Shown here: positions 34,208 to 43,427 of the stretch, piece by piece
How the letters are laid out: each line of letters starts with the position of its first letter
Numbering within the stretch: position 1 is the first letter of the stretch
Assembly: GCA_050951005.1 (NCBI GenBank)
Contig: JBMNIP010000001.1
Coordinates: 186,001 to 250,000, forward strand
Direction: 5' to 3'
Source: UMGS1519 sp050951005
Lineage (GTDB): Bacteria > Actinomycetota > Coriobacteriia > Coriobacteriales > Eggerthellaceae
Length of the DNA: 64,000 nt
Notes under the pieces: model-generated
The model's database searches: none
Told to the model about the DNA's origin: nothing
The model's input: only the letters and a program-made list of their open reading frames with translations
Translations under genes and position numbers: made by a program

Positions 34208-37200
34208 ATGGCGATTTCGCAGAAGAGCGGAGCAAAGGACCGCAGGGCGGGTATCGGCGCGGCAGGCGCGCCGAAAGCTGCGTCCGCACGCTGGAGCCTG
34301 GCGGTGGTGCTCGTCGCCGTCTTGGCATCGTTCGCCCTCCCGTTTGTGGCAAGCGCACTGGATACGTTGCCGGAACCGGATTACAGCTGGTATACCGATG
34401 ATGCAGACACATACATCATCGGCAGCGAGGATAGCAAGGATAGCGAGGCGGAATACCTGGGCTTCGTCAACCTGGTGAACGGTACGGCCGATGTGGACGG
34501 CGACGGCACGGCGGAGGCCGCCGTCACCTTCGAGGGCAAGACGGTGAAGTTGGGCGATGATCTCAGTTTCGAGGGCAATGCCCTGACACCTGTCGGCGGC
34601 GCCGCGAACGGGGATGCCGAGTTCGACGGCACATTCGACGGCCAAGGCCACAGCATCCAGAGCTTTACCATCGATGCCGGCGGCTCGACGGAAAACGTGG
34701 GCCTGTTCGGTAAGACGGGCGAAAACTCCCTTATCGAGAACGTCGAGGTGAACGGCTCGTTGGATCTTTCGGTGGATAGCAGCAGCGCGGACGGCACCGT
34801 GACGGTGCAGGATATCGGCCTGCTGGTGGGCGAAAGCGCCGGCAGCATTGCGAACTGCTCCCTTTCCAACGGCGCCTCCGTGACAATAGAGCAGGCGGAG
34901 CCCGCCGATTCCTCGGAATCCGTCGGCGCGTTGCTGATGAAGAACGTGGGCGGCATCGCCGGATCCGTGACGGGAAGCATGGCTAATTGCTCGACCTCGG
35001 GTTCCGTGAGCGTGACCGACCATAGCGACCAAACGAAGAGCCTGATATTCCCCGTGCAGAACGTCGGCGGTTTGGGCGGCCTGGTGCTGGGGGATATCAC
35101 CGGCTGCAGCCATGCCGGCACATTGAGCGTGACGGAGGACGGCGCGCCGTATGCGCCGACCGCTGAGGAGGAGAGCTCCTGGCAAGGTGCCGACATCATG
35201 GCCATGAGCATCGGCGGCGTGGTCGGTTGCGCGGGCGACCCCGACAGCTCCATGGACAGCACGGAGCTGGACCGCTCGTATTCGAATACGCATGGCAGCA
35301 TCGCGAGCTGCAAGAACAGCGGCACCGTCACCATCGACACACCGTCGGAAGCCGGCTACGACCGTTTCGGTAACAAGCTGTATGCCATTTCCGCGAATGT
35401 CGGCGGCATTGCCGGCTATGCCCGTGACAGCATCGACGGCTGCGCGAACACGGGTTTCCTGGATTGCGTGAACGCTACCAGCATCGGCGGCATCGTGGGC
35501 AACATGCGTGGCGCCACCACGCCGACGAACTTCTCGGAAGAGGGCACGGACGACGGCGTGCTGCTGGAAGGGGACGGAGAGGCGGAGACGCTCACGGTGA
35601 CGAACTGCACGAACGGGGTGTCCAGCAGCGATGCGGAGTCTACCACGTTCAAGGAGGGCACGGTCTACGGACGCGCCTATTGCGGCGGCATCGTCGGGCG
35701 CACGGGCACCTATGTGACCGTGCAGCAATGCGTGAACCAGGAGACGGCCATGGTGTACGGCACACGCACGACCAAGCCGTTCCCGGCCGGCATCGTTGGC
35801 AGCTGCTACGGTACCGTAGCGTACTGCGCGAACCTGGGAACCGTCATCTCTGGCAAGAAGAGCGATACCTACGCAACCGAGTACACCACGGGAGGCGGCT
35901 ACTATGCGGCCGGCCTGGCGGGCGGGACGTTCTACTACACGCAGAAAAGCGCTACGGACTCCACGAGATACGTGCGCGTCAGCCCGCTGCCGGAAGTGTA
36001 CGGCTGCTACAACGCCGGCGATGTGCTGGCGATCGACAACATGCGCCAGCGCGCGCTGGTGGGCGACAACTCCGGCTCCGTGCACGATAACGCGGCGCTG
36101 GAGGGCACGGTGTACAACAACCGTCTGGTCTACGGTATCTACGATGGCGATAACGAGACGTCCGGTGGTACGGCAGTGCGGAACACGCTGGTCACGGACG
36201 ACCAGCTGAAGGGCACGGCGCTTCTTTCCGCATCGCAGATGCAGGGCAAGGTCATCGACGACGAGACGCTTGAGAGCGCCCTGGCCGAAGATGGCACCAG
36301 CTCTGTGCTGACGCTGCTGAACGGGAATTGCGACAAGGATGGATGGAGCACGTACTGGGCGAAGTCGAACGGAACGGACGCCGATTCGCTCAATGCGGGC
36401 TACCCCGTGTTCGGCTCGCAGGTAACCTGGGCCTCGGGCAGCCTGGAAGATGCCACGGTCGAGTTGGCAGCCAATGCCGAATACACGGGGAAGGCATCCG
36501 TGCCGCAGGCAACGGTGACACTGGCAGACGGCACGAACCTGGTCCAGGGGGCCGACTTCAAGGTGGTGCCCGATTCGGAGGAATACGTCGAGGTGACGGA
36601 TGAGGGAGAGACCCCGTATACCGCCACCATCGTCGGCATCGGGGAATACGCCGACTCCACGGCGAGCAGTCCGCTATACTACGGCATCGATAAAGGCGAG
36701 CTTTCGAACTGCACCGTGAGCATCGATTCCGTTAAGTTCAACTGGGATGGGCAGACCCCCGACGCTTCCGAGGTGCATGTGTACAACCTGGCAGGCGACG
36801 AGGTCGATTCCAGTGAATATACGGTCGCGCTGGACGGGGACGACTCCGACCTGACGGACGGAGAAGCCGTAAACTCGGGGAACTACACCGTGGACGTCAC
36901 GGCGACAGACGACAGCGAGCACTTCAAGGGCAGCACCACGGGAACATTCACCATCGAGAGCGTGAAGATACTCTGCAGCACGGATTCCGACAAGGCGGAT
37001 GATTACGCCGTTCCCACTTCCATCTCGTACGACGGCGAAACAACGGCCGTGTCCGGCGAGGAGACCGTGAACAGCGACGGCTCGTATGCCTGGTACAGCA
37101 CCACCGTCCATCCCGACGACGGCGCGGCGGTGACGTTCCAATACACGGGCAAGTCGATCAAGCCCACGGTGGATTCCGTCACGTACCTGGGCAGAGAGCT

Positions 37201-39034
37201 GACGAAGGGCGTCGACTACAACGTCATCTACGGCACCAGCCTGATGGATGGCGGCAGCGTGGAGGAATCCGGCACGGAGAACGTCGGGACGAAGGATGCG
37301 GTGTCAACGGGGGGCATCACGGTCCGCTACGTGTCCGGCGGCAACTTCCAGAACCAGGAGAGCATGTACATCGGCATCGATGGCACGCAATCTGACTCAC
37401 TTGATATCGGCGAGGCGACGGTGACCGGTACGGAAGACATCGTGTACGAGGAAGGCCAGACGTATACCCCCATCACCGTGTCGTACGGCGGTTCTGTGTT
37501 GACAGAGGGCGAGGATTACACCATCGCATACAAGAACAACGACCAGGTCGGTACGGCTACATACACCATCACGGGCATCGGCGAATTCGGAGGCACCAAG
37601 ATCGGGTCGTTCAACATCGTGGAGGGCGCTGCATACGATCTGGCATACAGCTACGACGACACGGCGAAGACCGCGACGGTGACGGGCGTTACCTACAACG
37701 GATCTGCCGAAACGTTCAACCTGGTTATTCCCGAAACGACGGAGTATAACGGCACGACGTACACTGTGACGGCCATCGCCGACAAGGCGTGCGGCGGTTC
37801 CCTGGTCAGCGATTTCCAGGGCGATGAGGACGCTGCCAAGCAGAAGATCGCATCCGTGACCATACCGAAAACCGTAACGAGCATCGGCAGCTATGCATTC
37901 GGCTCGGGCTATTCGTCGTATACCATGAGCCAGCTGAAAAGCGTGACGTTCCGCGACGGCTCGGCCCTGACGACCATCGGAGAGGGCGCCTTCGACCGCA
38001 CGGGTATCACAAGCGTCACCATTCCCGCCGGCGTGACGACCATCGGCAACCTGGCGTTTGCGAACAACGCATCACTGGATCAGGTCATGTTCCTTTCCCG
38101 GACGGACAATCTCGAGGCGATGACGACGACCATCAACAAGATGCCGTTCTACAACGATACGCAGCTGACGGTTTTCAGTTCCGCCCAGGTGTCGCAGGTA
38201 AAGAAGCATGTGGACTATGTCACGTTCACCTATTCCAGCCAGAAGTACCTGTGGACGTGGAAGCAGCTTTGCGCGGTTGCCTTCAATGCGAATGGCGGCA
38301 GTGCGGTGGATACGCAGATCCTGGTGGCAGGAAAGACGGCATCGAAGCCGGCGAATCCCACGCGCAGCGGCTATACGTTCGGAGGATGGTATACGAATAA
38401 GGCGCTGACGAAATCGTACAGCTTCTCGACAAAGGTCTCCGACGACCTGACGCTGTATGCGAAATGGACGAAGGGCTCGTCTTCAAGCTCGCAGGTGACC
38501 GGCTTGGCAAAGGGCAAGTCCGCCGTGGCGGGCTCCGGTTCGTCGCGGGCTGTGTACACGGCTACCGGCAGCTCCACGGTCACGTACAAGCGGGCTTCGT
38601 CGCTGTCTGCAAAGAAGCTTTCCGTTCCCTCGAAGGTGAAGATCAACGGCAAGACGTACCGGGTCACGAAGATCGCCGATAAGGCATTCAACAAGGCAAA
38701 GGCGACATCCGTGACCGTCGGCTCGAACGTGACCGTCATAAAGGCGAAGACGTTCTACGGCGCCAAGAAGATGAGAACGCTCACGCTGGGTTCCGGCGTG
38801 AAGAAGATCGCCGCGAAGGCGTTCGCCAAGAACAGGAAGCTGAAGAAAATCGTGGTGAAGACGAAGAGGCTGACCAAGAAGGCATCCGTGAGGAACGCGC
38901 TGAAGTCGTCGGCGGTGAAAACCGTCCAGGTAAAGGTCGGCAACACCAGCCAGAATAAGCGATACGTGAAGAAATACCGGAAGACGCTGGGCGCGAAATC
39001 CGTGTCCGGGAAACGCGTCTCTGTGAAGCGATAG
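34208..39034 (+). CDS. Giant secreted multi-domain protein (GLUG, LRR_5, InlB B-repeat)
   Basis: 1608 residues from the ATG at 34208, chosen over one 30 bp upstream because GAGGAGGG lies six bases away. A signal peptide (about 28-55) is followed by GLUG-like repeats (about 160-640) with units such as GGIAGYARDSIDGCANTG and GGLGGLVLGDITGC. MBG/Ig-like beta domains (about 745-1145), BspA LRR_5 repeats (about 1215-1300; VTTIGNLAFANNASL) and one InlB-type B-repeat (about 1357-1421; FNANGGSAV, SGYTFGGWY) come next. The C-terminus is the lysine-rich module (SKVKINGKTYRV, KAF, about 1464-1608). It looks like an adhesin or wall-spanning scaffold but sits inside a transporter operon. Confidence 0.85.
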   Translation: MAISQKSGAKDRRAGIGAAGAPKAASARWSLAVVLVAVLASFALPFVASALDTLPEPDYSWYTDDADTYIIGSEDSKDSEAEYLGFVNLVNGTADVDGDGTAEAAVTFEGKTVKLGDDLSFEGNALTPVGGAANGDAEFDGTFDGQGHSIQSFTIDAGGSTENVGLFGKTGENSLIENVEVNGSLDLSVDSSSADGTVTVQDIGLLVGESAGSIANCSLSNGASVTIEQAEPADSSESVGALLMKNVGGIAGSVTGSMANCSTSGSVSVTDHSDQTKSLIFPVQNVGGLGGLVLGDITGCSHAGTLSVTEDGAPYAPTAEEESSWQGADIMAMSIGGVVGCAGDPDSSMDSTELDRSYSNTHGSIASCKNSGTVTIDTPSEAGYDRFGNKLYAISANVGGIAGYARDSIDGCANTGFLDCVNATSIGGIVGNMRGATTPTNFSEEGTDDGVLLEGDGEAETLTVTNCTNGVSSSDAESTTFKEGTVYGRAYCGGIVGRTGTYVTVQQCVNQETAMVYGTRTTKPFPAGIVGSCYGTVAYCANLGTVISGKKSDTYATEYTTGGGYYAAGLAGGTFYYTQKSATDSTRYVRVSPLPEVYGCYNAGDVLAIDNMRQRALVGDNSGSVHDNAALEGTVYNNRLVYGIYDGDNETSGGTAVRNTLVTDDQLKGTALLSASQMQGKVIDDETLESALAEDGTSSVLTLLNGNCDKDGWSTYWAKSNGTDADSLNAGYPVFGSQVTWASGSLEDATVELAANAEYTGKASVPQATVTLADGTNLVQGADFKVVPDSEEYVEVTDEGETPYTATIVGIGEYADSTASSPLYYGIDKGELSNCTVSIDSVKFNWDGQTPDASEVHVYNLAGDEVDSSEYTVALDGDDSDLTDGEAVNSGNYTVDVTATDDSEHFKGSTTGTFTIESVKILCSTDSDKADDYAVPTSISYDGETTAVSGEETVNSDGSYAWYSTTVHPDDGAAVTFQYTGKSIKPTVDSVTYLGRELTKGVDYNVIYGTSLMDGGSVEESGTENVGTKDAVSTGGITVRYVSGGNFQNQESMYIGIDGTQSDSLDIGEATVTGTEDIVYEEGQTYTPITVSYGGSVLTEGEDYTIAYKNNDQVGTATYTITGIGEFGGTKIGSFNIVEGAAYDLAYSYDDTAKTATVTGVTYNGSAETFNLVIPETTEYNGTTYTVTAIADKACGGSLVSDFQGDEDAAKQKIASVTIPKTVTSIGSYAFGSGYSSYTMSQLKSVTFRDGSALTTIGEGAFDRTGITSVTIPAGVTTIGNLAFANNASLDQVMFLSRTDNLEAMTTTINKMPFYNDTQLTVFSSAQVSQVKKHVDYVTFTYSSQKYLWTWKQLCAVAFNANGGSAVDTQILVAGKTASKPANPTRSGYTFGGWYTNKALTKSYSFSTKVSDDLTLYAKWTKGSSSSSQVTGLAKGKSAVAGSGSSRAVYTATGSSTVTYKRASSLSAKKLSVPSKVKINGKTYRVTKIADKAFNKAKATSVTVGSNVTVIKAKTFYGAKKMRTLTLGSGVKKIAAKAFAKNRKLKKIVVKTKRLTKKASVRNALKSSAVKTVQVKVGNTSQNKRYVKKYRKTLGAKSVSGKRVSVKR

Positions 39035-39176
39035 GCGGAAGCCGGCAAGAGCCGGCTGCCGTCGGCCGGTCCAAGCGGCCGGCGCAGATGCCAATACCTC
39101 GGCGCGCGACGGTGCGCGCGCCGGTTTGGTCGGGCGGGTAAGGGCCCGTTCGGAAAATGAGGAGGAAGGAAGAAAC

Positions 39177-40496
39177 ATGAGCACGCAAGCAGCTCGGGCA
39201 AAGCGCACGGGAGGGTTGAAGGCGGCAGTCGCCGCATTCGCCGTTGCGCTGTTTGCCCTCTTCGCACTGGGAAGCTTCGCGGCAACCCAGGCATACGCCG
39301 ACGATTCCTCGTTCGGCGTGGACCTTATCGCGACGGATGACGACGGCTCCACGACGACGGTCGACACGATAACGGTCGATCTGGACAAGCTGGCCACAAC
39401 GGGCACGGGCGAAGCAATCGCCCAGTATTACAAGAGCAATACATGGAACGTTCTCTACTCTACTAGCTATGTGACGGTCGACGACCTGCTGGCCGCGGCC
39501 GGCGTCACTGTCGACGATAGCGACATCATCAACTTCGCCGCTTCAGACGGTCCGAACAAGAAGTGGAAAGGAGCCAGCCTGTCCGATCTGGATTCCGGCA
39601 AGTTCTATCCAAACTACGATGTGAGCACGGGGGACACTGGCGATGGCTATGTAGTTCCTGCCGTAGTCGCCCTGACATACGCCTCGGGCACGGGCGATAC
39701 TCCTGCTAAGGCGCTGGAGAATGCGAAGGCCGCCGAACAGCTTACGACCAGCTGCCCGCGTGCGATCATGGGCATCGTCTCCGATGGCACGTATGGCGGC
39801 AACCGCCTGTGGAGCAACTGCACTTCGCTGCAGGTAACCATGGGCTCAACTACCCAGGCGACCGTCCTTGCCAGCCTCCAGGAAGAAGCTAGCGCCGTCG
39901 CCACGACCATCGCCAACCTGGACACCACCGATGCCGAGGCGGTTGCCGCTGCGCGCACGGCCTATGATGCCCTGAGCGACTACCAGAAATCCTACATCGG
40001 CTCGGATGCCGAGATCTCTCTGCTGACGGCGGAGGTTGCTGTTGCAGAGGCCAAGGCAACCGCTGCGGAGAGCAGCCAGGCGGCCACCGCCGAGCAGCTT
40101 TCCCAGGCACAGAGCCAGCTGAAAGCCGCCCAAGCCGCGCTGGCAAAGAAGACCACCACGGTCAAGGTGAATGCGAAGAAGGTCACTGCTTCCGCCATCG
40201 CCAAGGCAATCGAGAAGGCCGGCGGCAAGAAGAAATATGTGAAGACCATCGTGCTGGGCAAGAACGTGAAGAGCATCGCCAAGGGTTCGTTCAAGAATTA
40301 CAAAAAGGTGAAGACCATCACGGTCAAGACCAAGAAGCTGACGAAGAAATCCGTGAAGGGTTCTTTGAAGGGCTCGAAGGTTGTCACCGTCAAAGTGAAC
40401 GTGGGCAAAGCCAAGGCTGATAAGAACTATGTCGCGAAGTACCATAAGGTATTCGCGAAGGCCAACGTCGGCAAGAAGGTTACCGTCAAGCGCTAA
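39177..40496 (+). CDS. Secreted protein with molybdopterin-fold-like domain, coiled coil and lysine-rich C-terminus
   Basis: 439 residues with GAGGAGGAAGGAAG before the ATG. A signal peptide (about 12-42, TQAYADD) precedes a domain (about 45-225) whose pattern YVTVDDLLAAAGVTVDDSD and NFAASDGPNKKW parallels the sulfite-oxidase-like domain of the protein at 32111. Residues about 240-285 hold an AARTAYDALSDYQKSYI helical motif shared with the propeller protein at 14483. A coiled coil (about 285-320) follows, and then the lysine-rich module (KTIVLGKNVKSIAKGSF, ending VTVKR). Probably a partner of the large surface proteins upstream. Confidence 0.75.
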   Translation: MSTQAARAKRTGGLKAAVAAFAVALFALFALGSFAATQAYADDSSFGVDLIATDDDGSTTTVDTITVDLDKLATTGTGEAIAQYYKSNTWNVLYSTSYVTVDDLLAAAGVTVDDSDIINFAASDGPNKKWKGASLSDLDSGKFYPNYDVSTGDTGDGYVVPAVVALTYASGTGDTPAKALENAKAAEQLTTSCPRAIMGIVSDGTYGGNRLWSNCTSLQVTMGSTTQATVLASLQEEASAVATTIANLDTTDAEAVAAARTAYDALSDYQKSYIGSDAEISLLTAEVAVAEAKATAAESSQAATAEQLSQAQSQLKAAQAALAKKTTTVKVNAKKVTASAIAKAIEKAGGKKKYVKTIVLGKNVKSIAKGSFKNYKKVKTITVKTKKLTKKSVKGSLKGSKVVTVKVNVGKAKADKNYVAKYHKVFAKANVGKKVTVKR

Positions 40497-40613
40497 TCTT
40501 ATTGCCGGATACCGTGGGGCTGCAGCTGGCCGGGCACCGTTCAACCGACCAGCTGCCAGCCCGGGCTTTCCAACATGCCGCAGAGCCGTATCCTCTACGG
40601 TATCGAACGGGTT

Positions 40614-40653
40614 GCCAGAGGGAAGCCTGGCATTTTCACAGCTTCCCTCTGGC
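40614..40653 (+). promoter_or_regulatory. Intercistronic 13-bp perfect stem-loop
   Basis: GCCAGAGGGAAGC and its exact complement enclose a 14-nt loop between the 39177 gene and the lipoprotein gene. No T-run follows. It could stabilise the upstream mRNA or reduce read-through, separating surface-protein from transporter expression. Confidence 0.45.
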
Positions 40654-40730
40654 AGCCGGTTTCCGCACGCCGGCCAGTATCATGAGGTCCGGCTTGCCAA
40701 ATCGAAGGCTGGGGAGAAGGACAAGGACAC

Positions 40731-41342
40731 ATGAAAGAGGAGCTGTTGACCGTTTTCAAGGACGCTTGCATGGCGCGTCGCCTGGTTGCGGGCTTTGCCT
40801 GTCTTTTCGCCTTCATGGCGTTCGCGCTGGCAGGATGCTCGCAAAGTTCGGTATCCGACCAGGCAAAATCGTTCATGGAAGACACGCTCGCCTCCCTTTC
40901 TGCAGGCGATTTCGAAACGGCGGATGAGCTGGTGGCTGCCTCCGGCTTCGATTCGAACGATTACGGCATCACGGCGGCGGCGTTCGATGGGCAGTACTTC
41001 TCTGGGTTCACGTACACGGTGAACGATGTGTCGGTTCAAAGCGACACGCAGGCCACGGTCAACATCACCGTCAGCGCGCATCCCATGGATGCCGTTATCG
41101 AGACCATGGAGTCTGCGCGGGATGCGGCACAGCGCGCGGGCGCGAAAACGACAAGGAACGGCTATGCGGATAAGGCGTTTGCGAAGCGGGCGGCAAAGCA
41201 GGCGGGGAAGTGGAAGACCGACCAGCTGACCGCCGATGTGGAGCTGACGCGCTCGGCCGATGGCACGTGGTCCTTTGCGGAGCCGGGCACGCTGGGAGCC
41301 GTTCTGCTGGACGGGTACGACTTGCGGCAGATGGCCGAATAG
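40731..41342 (+). CDS. Lipoprotein of unknown function
   Basis: 203 residues. A basic start and hydrophobic stretch end in the lipobox FALAGC (Cys near residue 36), so the mature protein should be lipid-anchored outside the membrane. The rest (SFMEDTLASLSAGDFETADEL, then a beta-rich region with VNITVSAHPMD) resembles DUF-type lipoproteins with an NTF2/DUF4878-like pattern, though I cannot name a family. It is the gene just before the FecB-like binding protein and may assist it. Confidence 0.78.
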   Translation: MKEELLTVFKDACMARRLVAGFACLFAFMAFALAGCSQSSVSDQAKSFMEDTLASLSAGDFETADELVAASGFDSNDYGITAAAFDGQYFSGFTYTVNDVSVQSDTQATVNITVSAHPMDAVIETMESARDAAQRAGAKTTRNGYADKAFAKRAAKQAGKWKTDQLTADVELTRSADGTWSFAEPGTLGAVLLDGYDLRQMAE

Positions 41343-41377
41343 GAAGTTCGGAAGATATGGCAGGTAGGAGAGAAGAC

Positions 41378-42544
41378 GTGGCAAACGTACGGCGTGCGAA
41401 ACCGGGCATCACGCGCCGTCAGTTCATGAAGCTGGGCGGCATCGCTGCCGCAGGCGCACTGTTCGCGGGCAGCGGGCTTACCGCGCTTACCGGGTGCCGG
41501 TCGGAGGCGGGTGACGAGCTGATCAAGAAGCAGCGCACGGTCACGGATCATGCGGGACGCCAGGTCACCATCCCCACTGCCGACGCGCTGGAGCGCATCT
41601 ACTACACCAGCCCTCTGGCGCAGATCTATGTGTTCTCGCTGAACCCCGAGAAACAGGGCGGCTCCGCATTCCAGTACACGAAGGAGGAGCTGAAGTACCT
41701 GCCGGAAGGTACGGACAAGCTGCAGTACATGGGCAGTATGTCCGGCGGTGGCCAGATAGACCGCGAAATGCTGGTGGAACAGGACATCCAGCTCATCTTC
41801 TCTATCAGCGGGGTGAAGCTGACGGCTTCGGATATCTCGACGGCAGAGGATCTGCAGGATGCCACGGGCATTCCCGTGGTATGCGTTGACGGATCGTTCA
41901 CGAACGTGGCGGAGGCGTATCGGTTCGTGGGAGACATCATGGGGGAAACCGACCGCGCCGCCGACATCGCCTCGTATTGCGAAGGCGTATACAACGACGT
42001 GACGGAGGCGCTCAAGGACATAAAGGAGCAGGACCGCGTGTCCCTCTACTACGCGGAGGGGCCGTTCGGACTGAGCACGGAGCCTAATGTGTCCCAGCAT
42101 GCGAAGACGTTCGAGGTGGCAAAGGCACGGAACGTGGCGGCTTCCGTGTCGTTGTCCGGTTCGGGTTACGGCATGACGTCCGTTTCGCTCGAGTCGGTGA
42201 TTAAATGGGATCCCGAGGTGATCGTGGCTTGGGATGATACGATCCGCGGCGGTGCCGACGAAATCATTCGCACGGACAAGGACTGGGCGAACATCAGCGC
42301 CGTGAAGAACGGGCGCGTGTACACCATGCCGAACGCGCCGTTCGCGTGGTGCGACCGACCGCCCGGCGTGAACCGTTTTCTGGGGGTCCAATGGGTGGCG
42401 AACATGCTCTACCCGGACCTTTACGACGTCGATATGGTGGAGGAGACGAAGAAGTTCTATAGCAAGCTGTACTGGGTCGATATCACCGATGACCAAGCAA
42501 AATCGCTTCTGGGGAACAGCTATCCCCCGTATGGCAAGAATTAG
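41378..42544 (+). CDS. FecB/BtuF-type substrate-binding lipoprotein with Tat signal
   Basis: 388 residues from a GTG, with TAGGAGAG upstream. The N-terminus has a twin-arginine motif (TRRQFMKLGG) and a lipobox ending LTGC, so the folded protein is exported by Tat and lipid-anchored. The body is a helical-backbone binding protein: VTDHAGRQVTIPTADALERI is the family start and WDPEVIVAWDD, FAWCDRPPGVNRFLG the C-lobe. This family captures siderophores, heme, cobalamin or metal oxyanions for FecCD-type importers. The ligand cannot be assigned; no heme- or B12-specific residue set is obvious. Confidence 0.88.
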   Translation: MANVRRAKPGITRRQFMKLGGIAAAGALFAGSGLTALTGCRSEAGDELIKKQRTVTDHAGRQVTIPTADALERIYYTSPLAQIYVFSLNPEKQGGSAFQYTKEELKYLPEGTDKLQYMGSMSGGGQIDREMLVEQDIQLIFSISGVKLTASDISTAEDLQDATGIPVVCVDGSFTNVAEAYRFVGDIMGETDRAADIASYCEGVYNDVTEALKDIKEQDRVSLYYAEGPFGLSTEPNVSQHAKTFEVAKARNVAASVSLSGSGYGMTSVSLESVIKWDPEVIVAWDDTIRGGADEIIRTDKDWANISAVKNGRVYTMPNAPFAWCDRPPGVNRFLGVQWVANMLYPDLYDVDMVEETKKFYSKLYWVDITDDQAKSLLGNSYPPYGKN

Positions 42545-42555
42545 AAGAGGCGTGT

Positions 42556-43425
42556 ATGAACATATACAACGACACATATCTGCCCGACATCCTGCACGGG
42601 ATTGCGCAGGGCCTGCTTATCCCGACGATGGTGCTCATCGTCCTGCTGCTCCTGGTGTCCGTGTTCTTCATAGGCAGTATCCTGGTGGAGTACTTCACCG
42701 AGCGCCGCCATTTCAAGCAGAACCGTGCGGCAATCGTCAACGATGTGAACAATGCGACATACGAGAACGTGACGAGCGCGATTCTCGACAGCAATCTGCT
42801 GCGCTATCAGAAAAGCGCGCTCATCACGGTGTCGAAGAATATGGGATTGGACGAGGAGATGCTGTTCTCGTTGGCGCAGATGGAGGTCAACAATGTGGCA
42901 AAGCGCTTCAATCGGCGCGTCGCCTGGACGGACACCATCTCGAAAATCGGTCCGCTCGCCGGTCTGATGGGCACGCTGATTCCTTTGGGCCCCGGTATGG
43001 TGGCGCTTGGGCAGGGCGACGTCACCTCGCTTTCCAACTCGCTGCTCCTGGCTTTCGATGCCACCATCTGCGGTCTGGTGTGCGCCATCGTGGCGTTGGT
43101 GATCTCGAAGGTGCGCTCGGGCTGGTATGCAGAGTATCTCAATACCCTCGAGTCCATCATGGGTTGCGTGGTGGACAAGGCGGACGAAGCCCGCAAGGCG
43201 GGCATCAAGCTTCCGACGAATTATGTGGGCGACCCCTTAGAGGAGTTTGTCGCGTCCGATGAACGTACGAAGCGCAGCCGTAAGGGCGCATCATCCAGCG
43301 CGAAGCCGAAGGGGTCGGCGAAGGAGGATGCCGGCAGCAATGGGAAGGACGCGACCGGTAGGGCATCGACGGAAGAGGGCACTGCGGAAGCTGATGCTCA
43401 CAAAGCAACAGAGGGGGCGGACTAG
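42556..43425 (+). CDS. MotA/TolQ/ExbB-family proton channel protein
   Basis: 289 residues, three predicted helices: one near 20-45 and two near 130-190. The family core is present: KIGPLAGLMGTLIPLGPGMVAL, then SLLLAFDATICGLVCAIVALV, corresponding to the ExbB/TolQ segments that line the proton path. The C-terminal 75 residues are hydrophilic (Lys/Ser/Ala) and unusual. It starts 12 bp after the FecB gene and ends 3 bp before the DUF2149 gene. ExbB/TolQ proteins normally energise outer-membrane processes; no outer-membrane gene is seen here. Confidence 0.88.
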   Translation: MNIYNDTYLPDILHGIAQGLLIPTMVLIVLLLLVSVFFIGSILVEYFTERRHFKQNRAAIVNDVNNATYENVTSAILDSNLLRYQKSALITVSKNMGLDEEMLFSLAQMEVNNVAKRFNRRVAWTDTISKIGPLAGLMGTLIPLGPGMVALGQGDVTSLSNSLLLAFDATICGLVCAIVALVISKVRSGWYAEYLNTLESIMGCVVDKADEARKAGIKLPTNYVGDPLEEFVASDERTKRSRKGASSSAKPKGSAKEDAGSNGKDATGRASTEEGTAEADAHKATEGAD

Positions 43426-43427
43426 CC

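Noticed and set aside
34109..36085. 658-residue minus-strand frame opposite the giant surface protein
   Set aside because: Its composition is Arg/His/Ala-rich as expected from antisense of GC-rich coding DNA, with no domain or ribosome-binding site.
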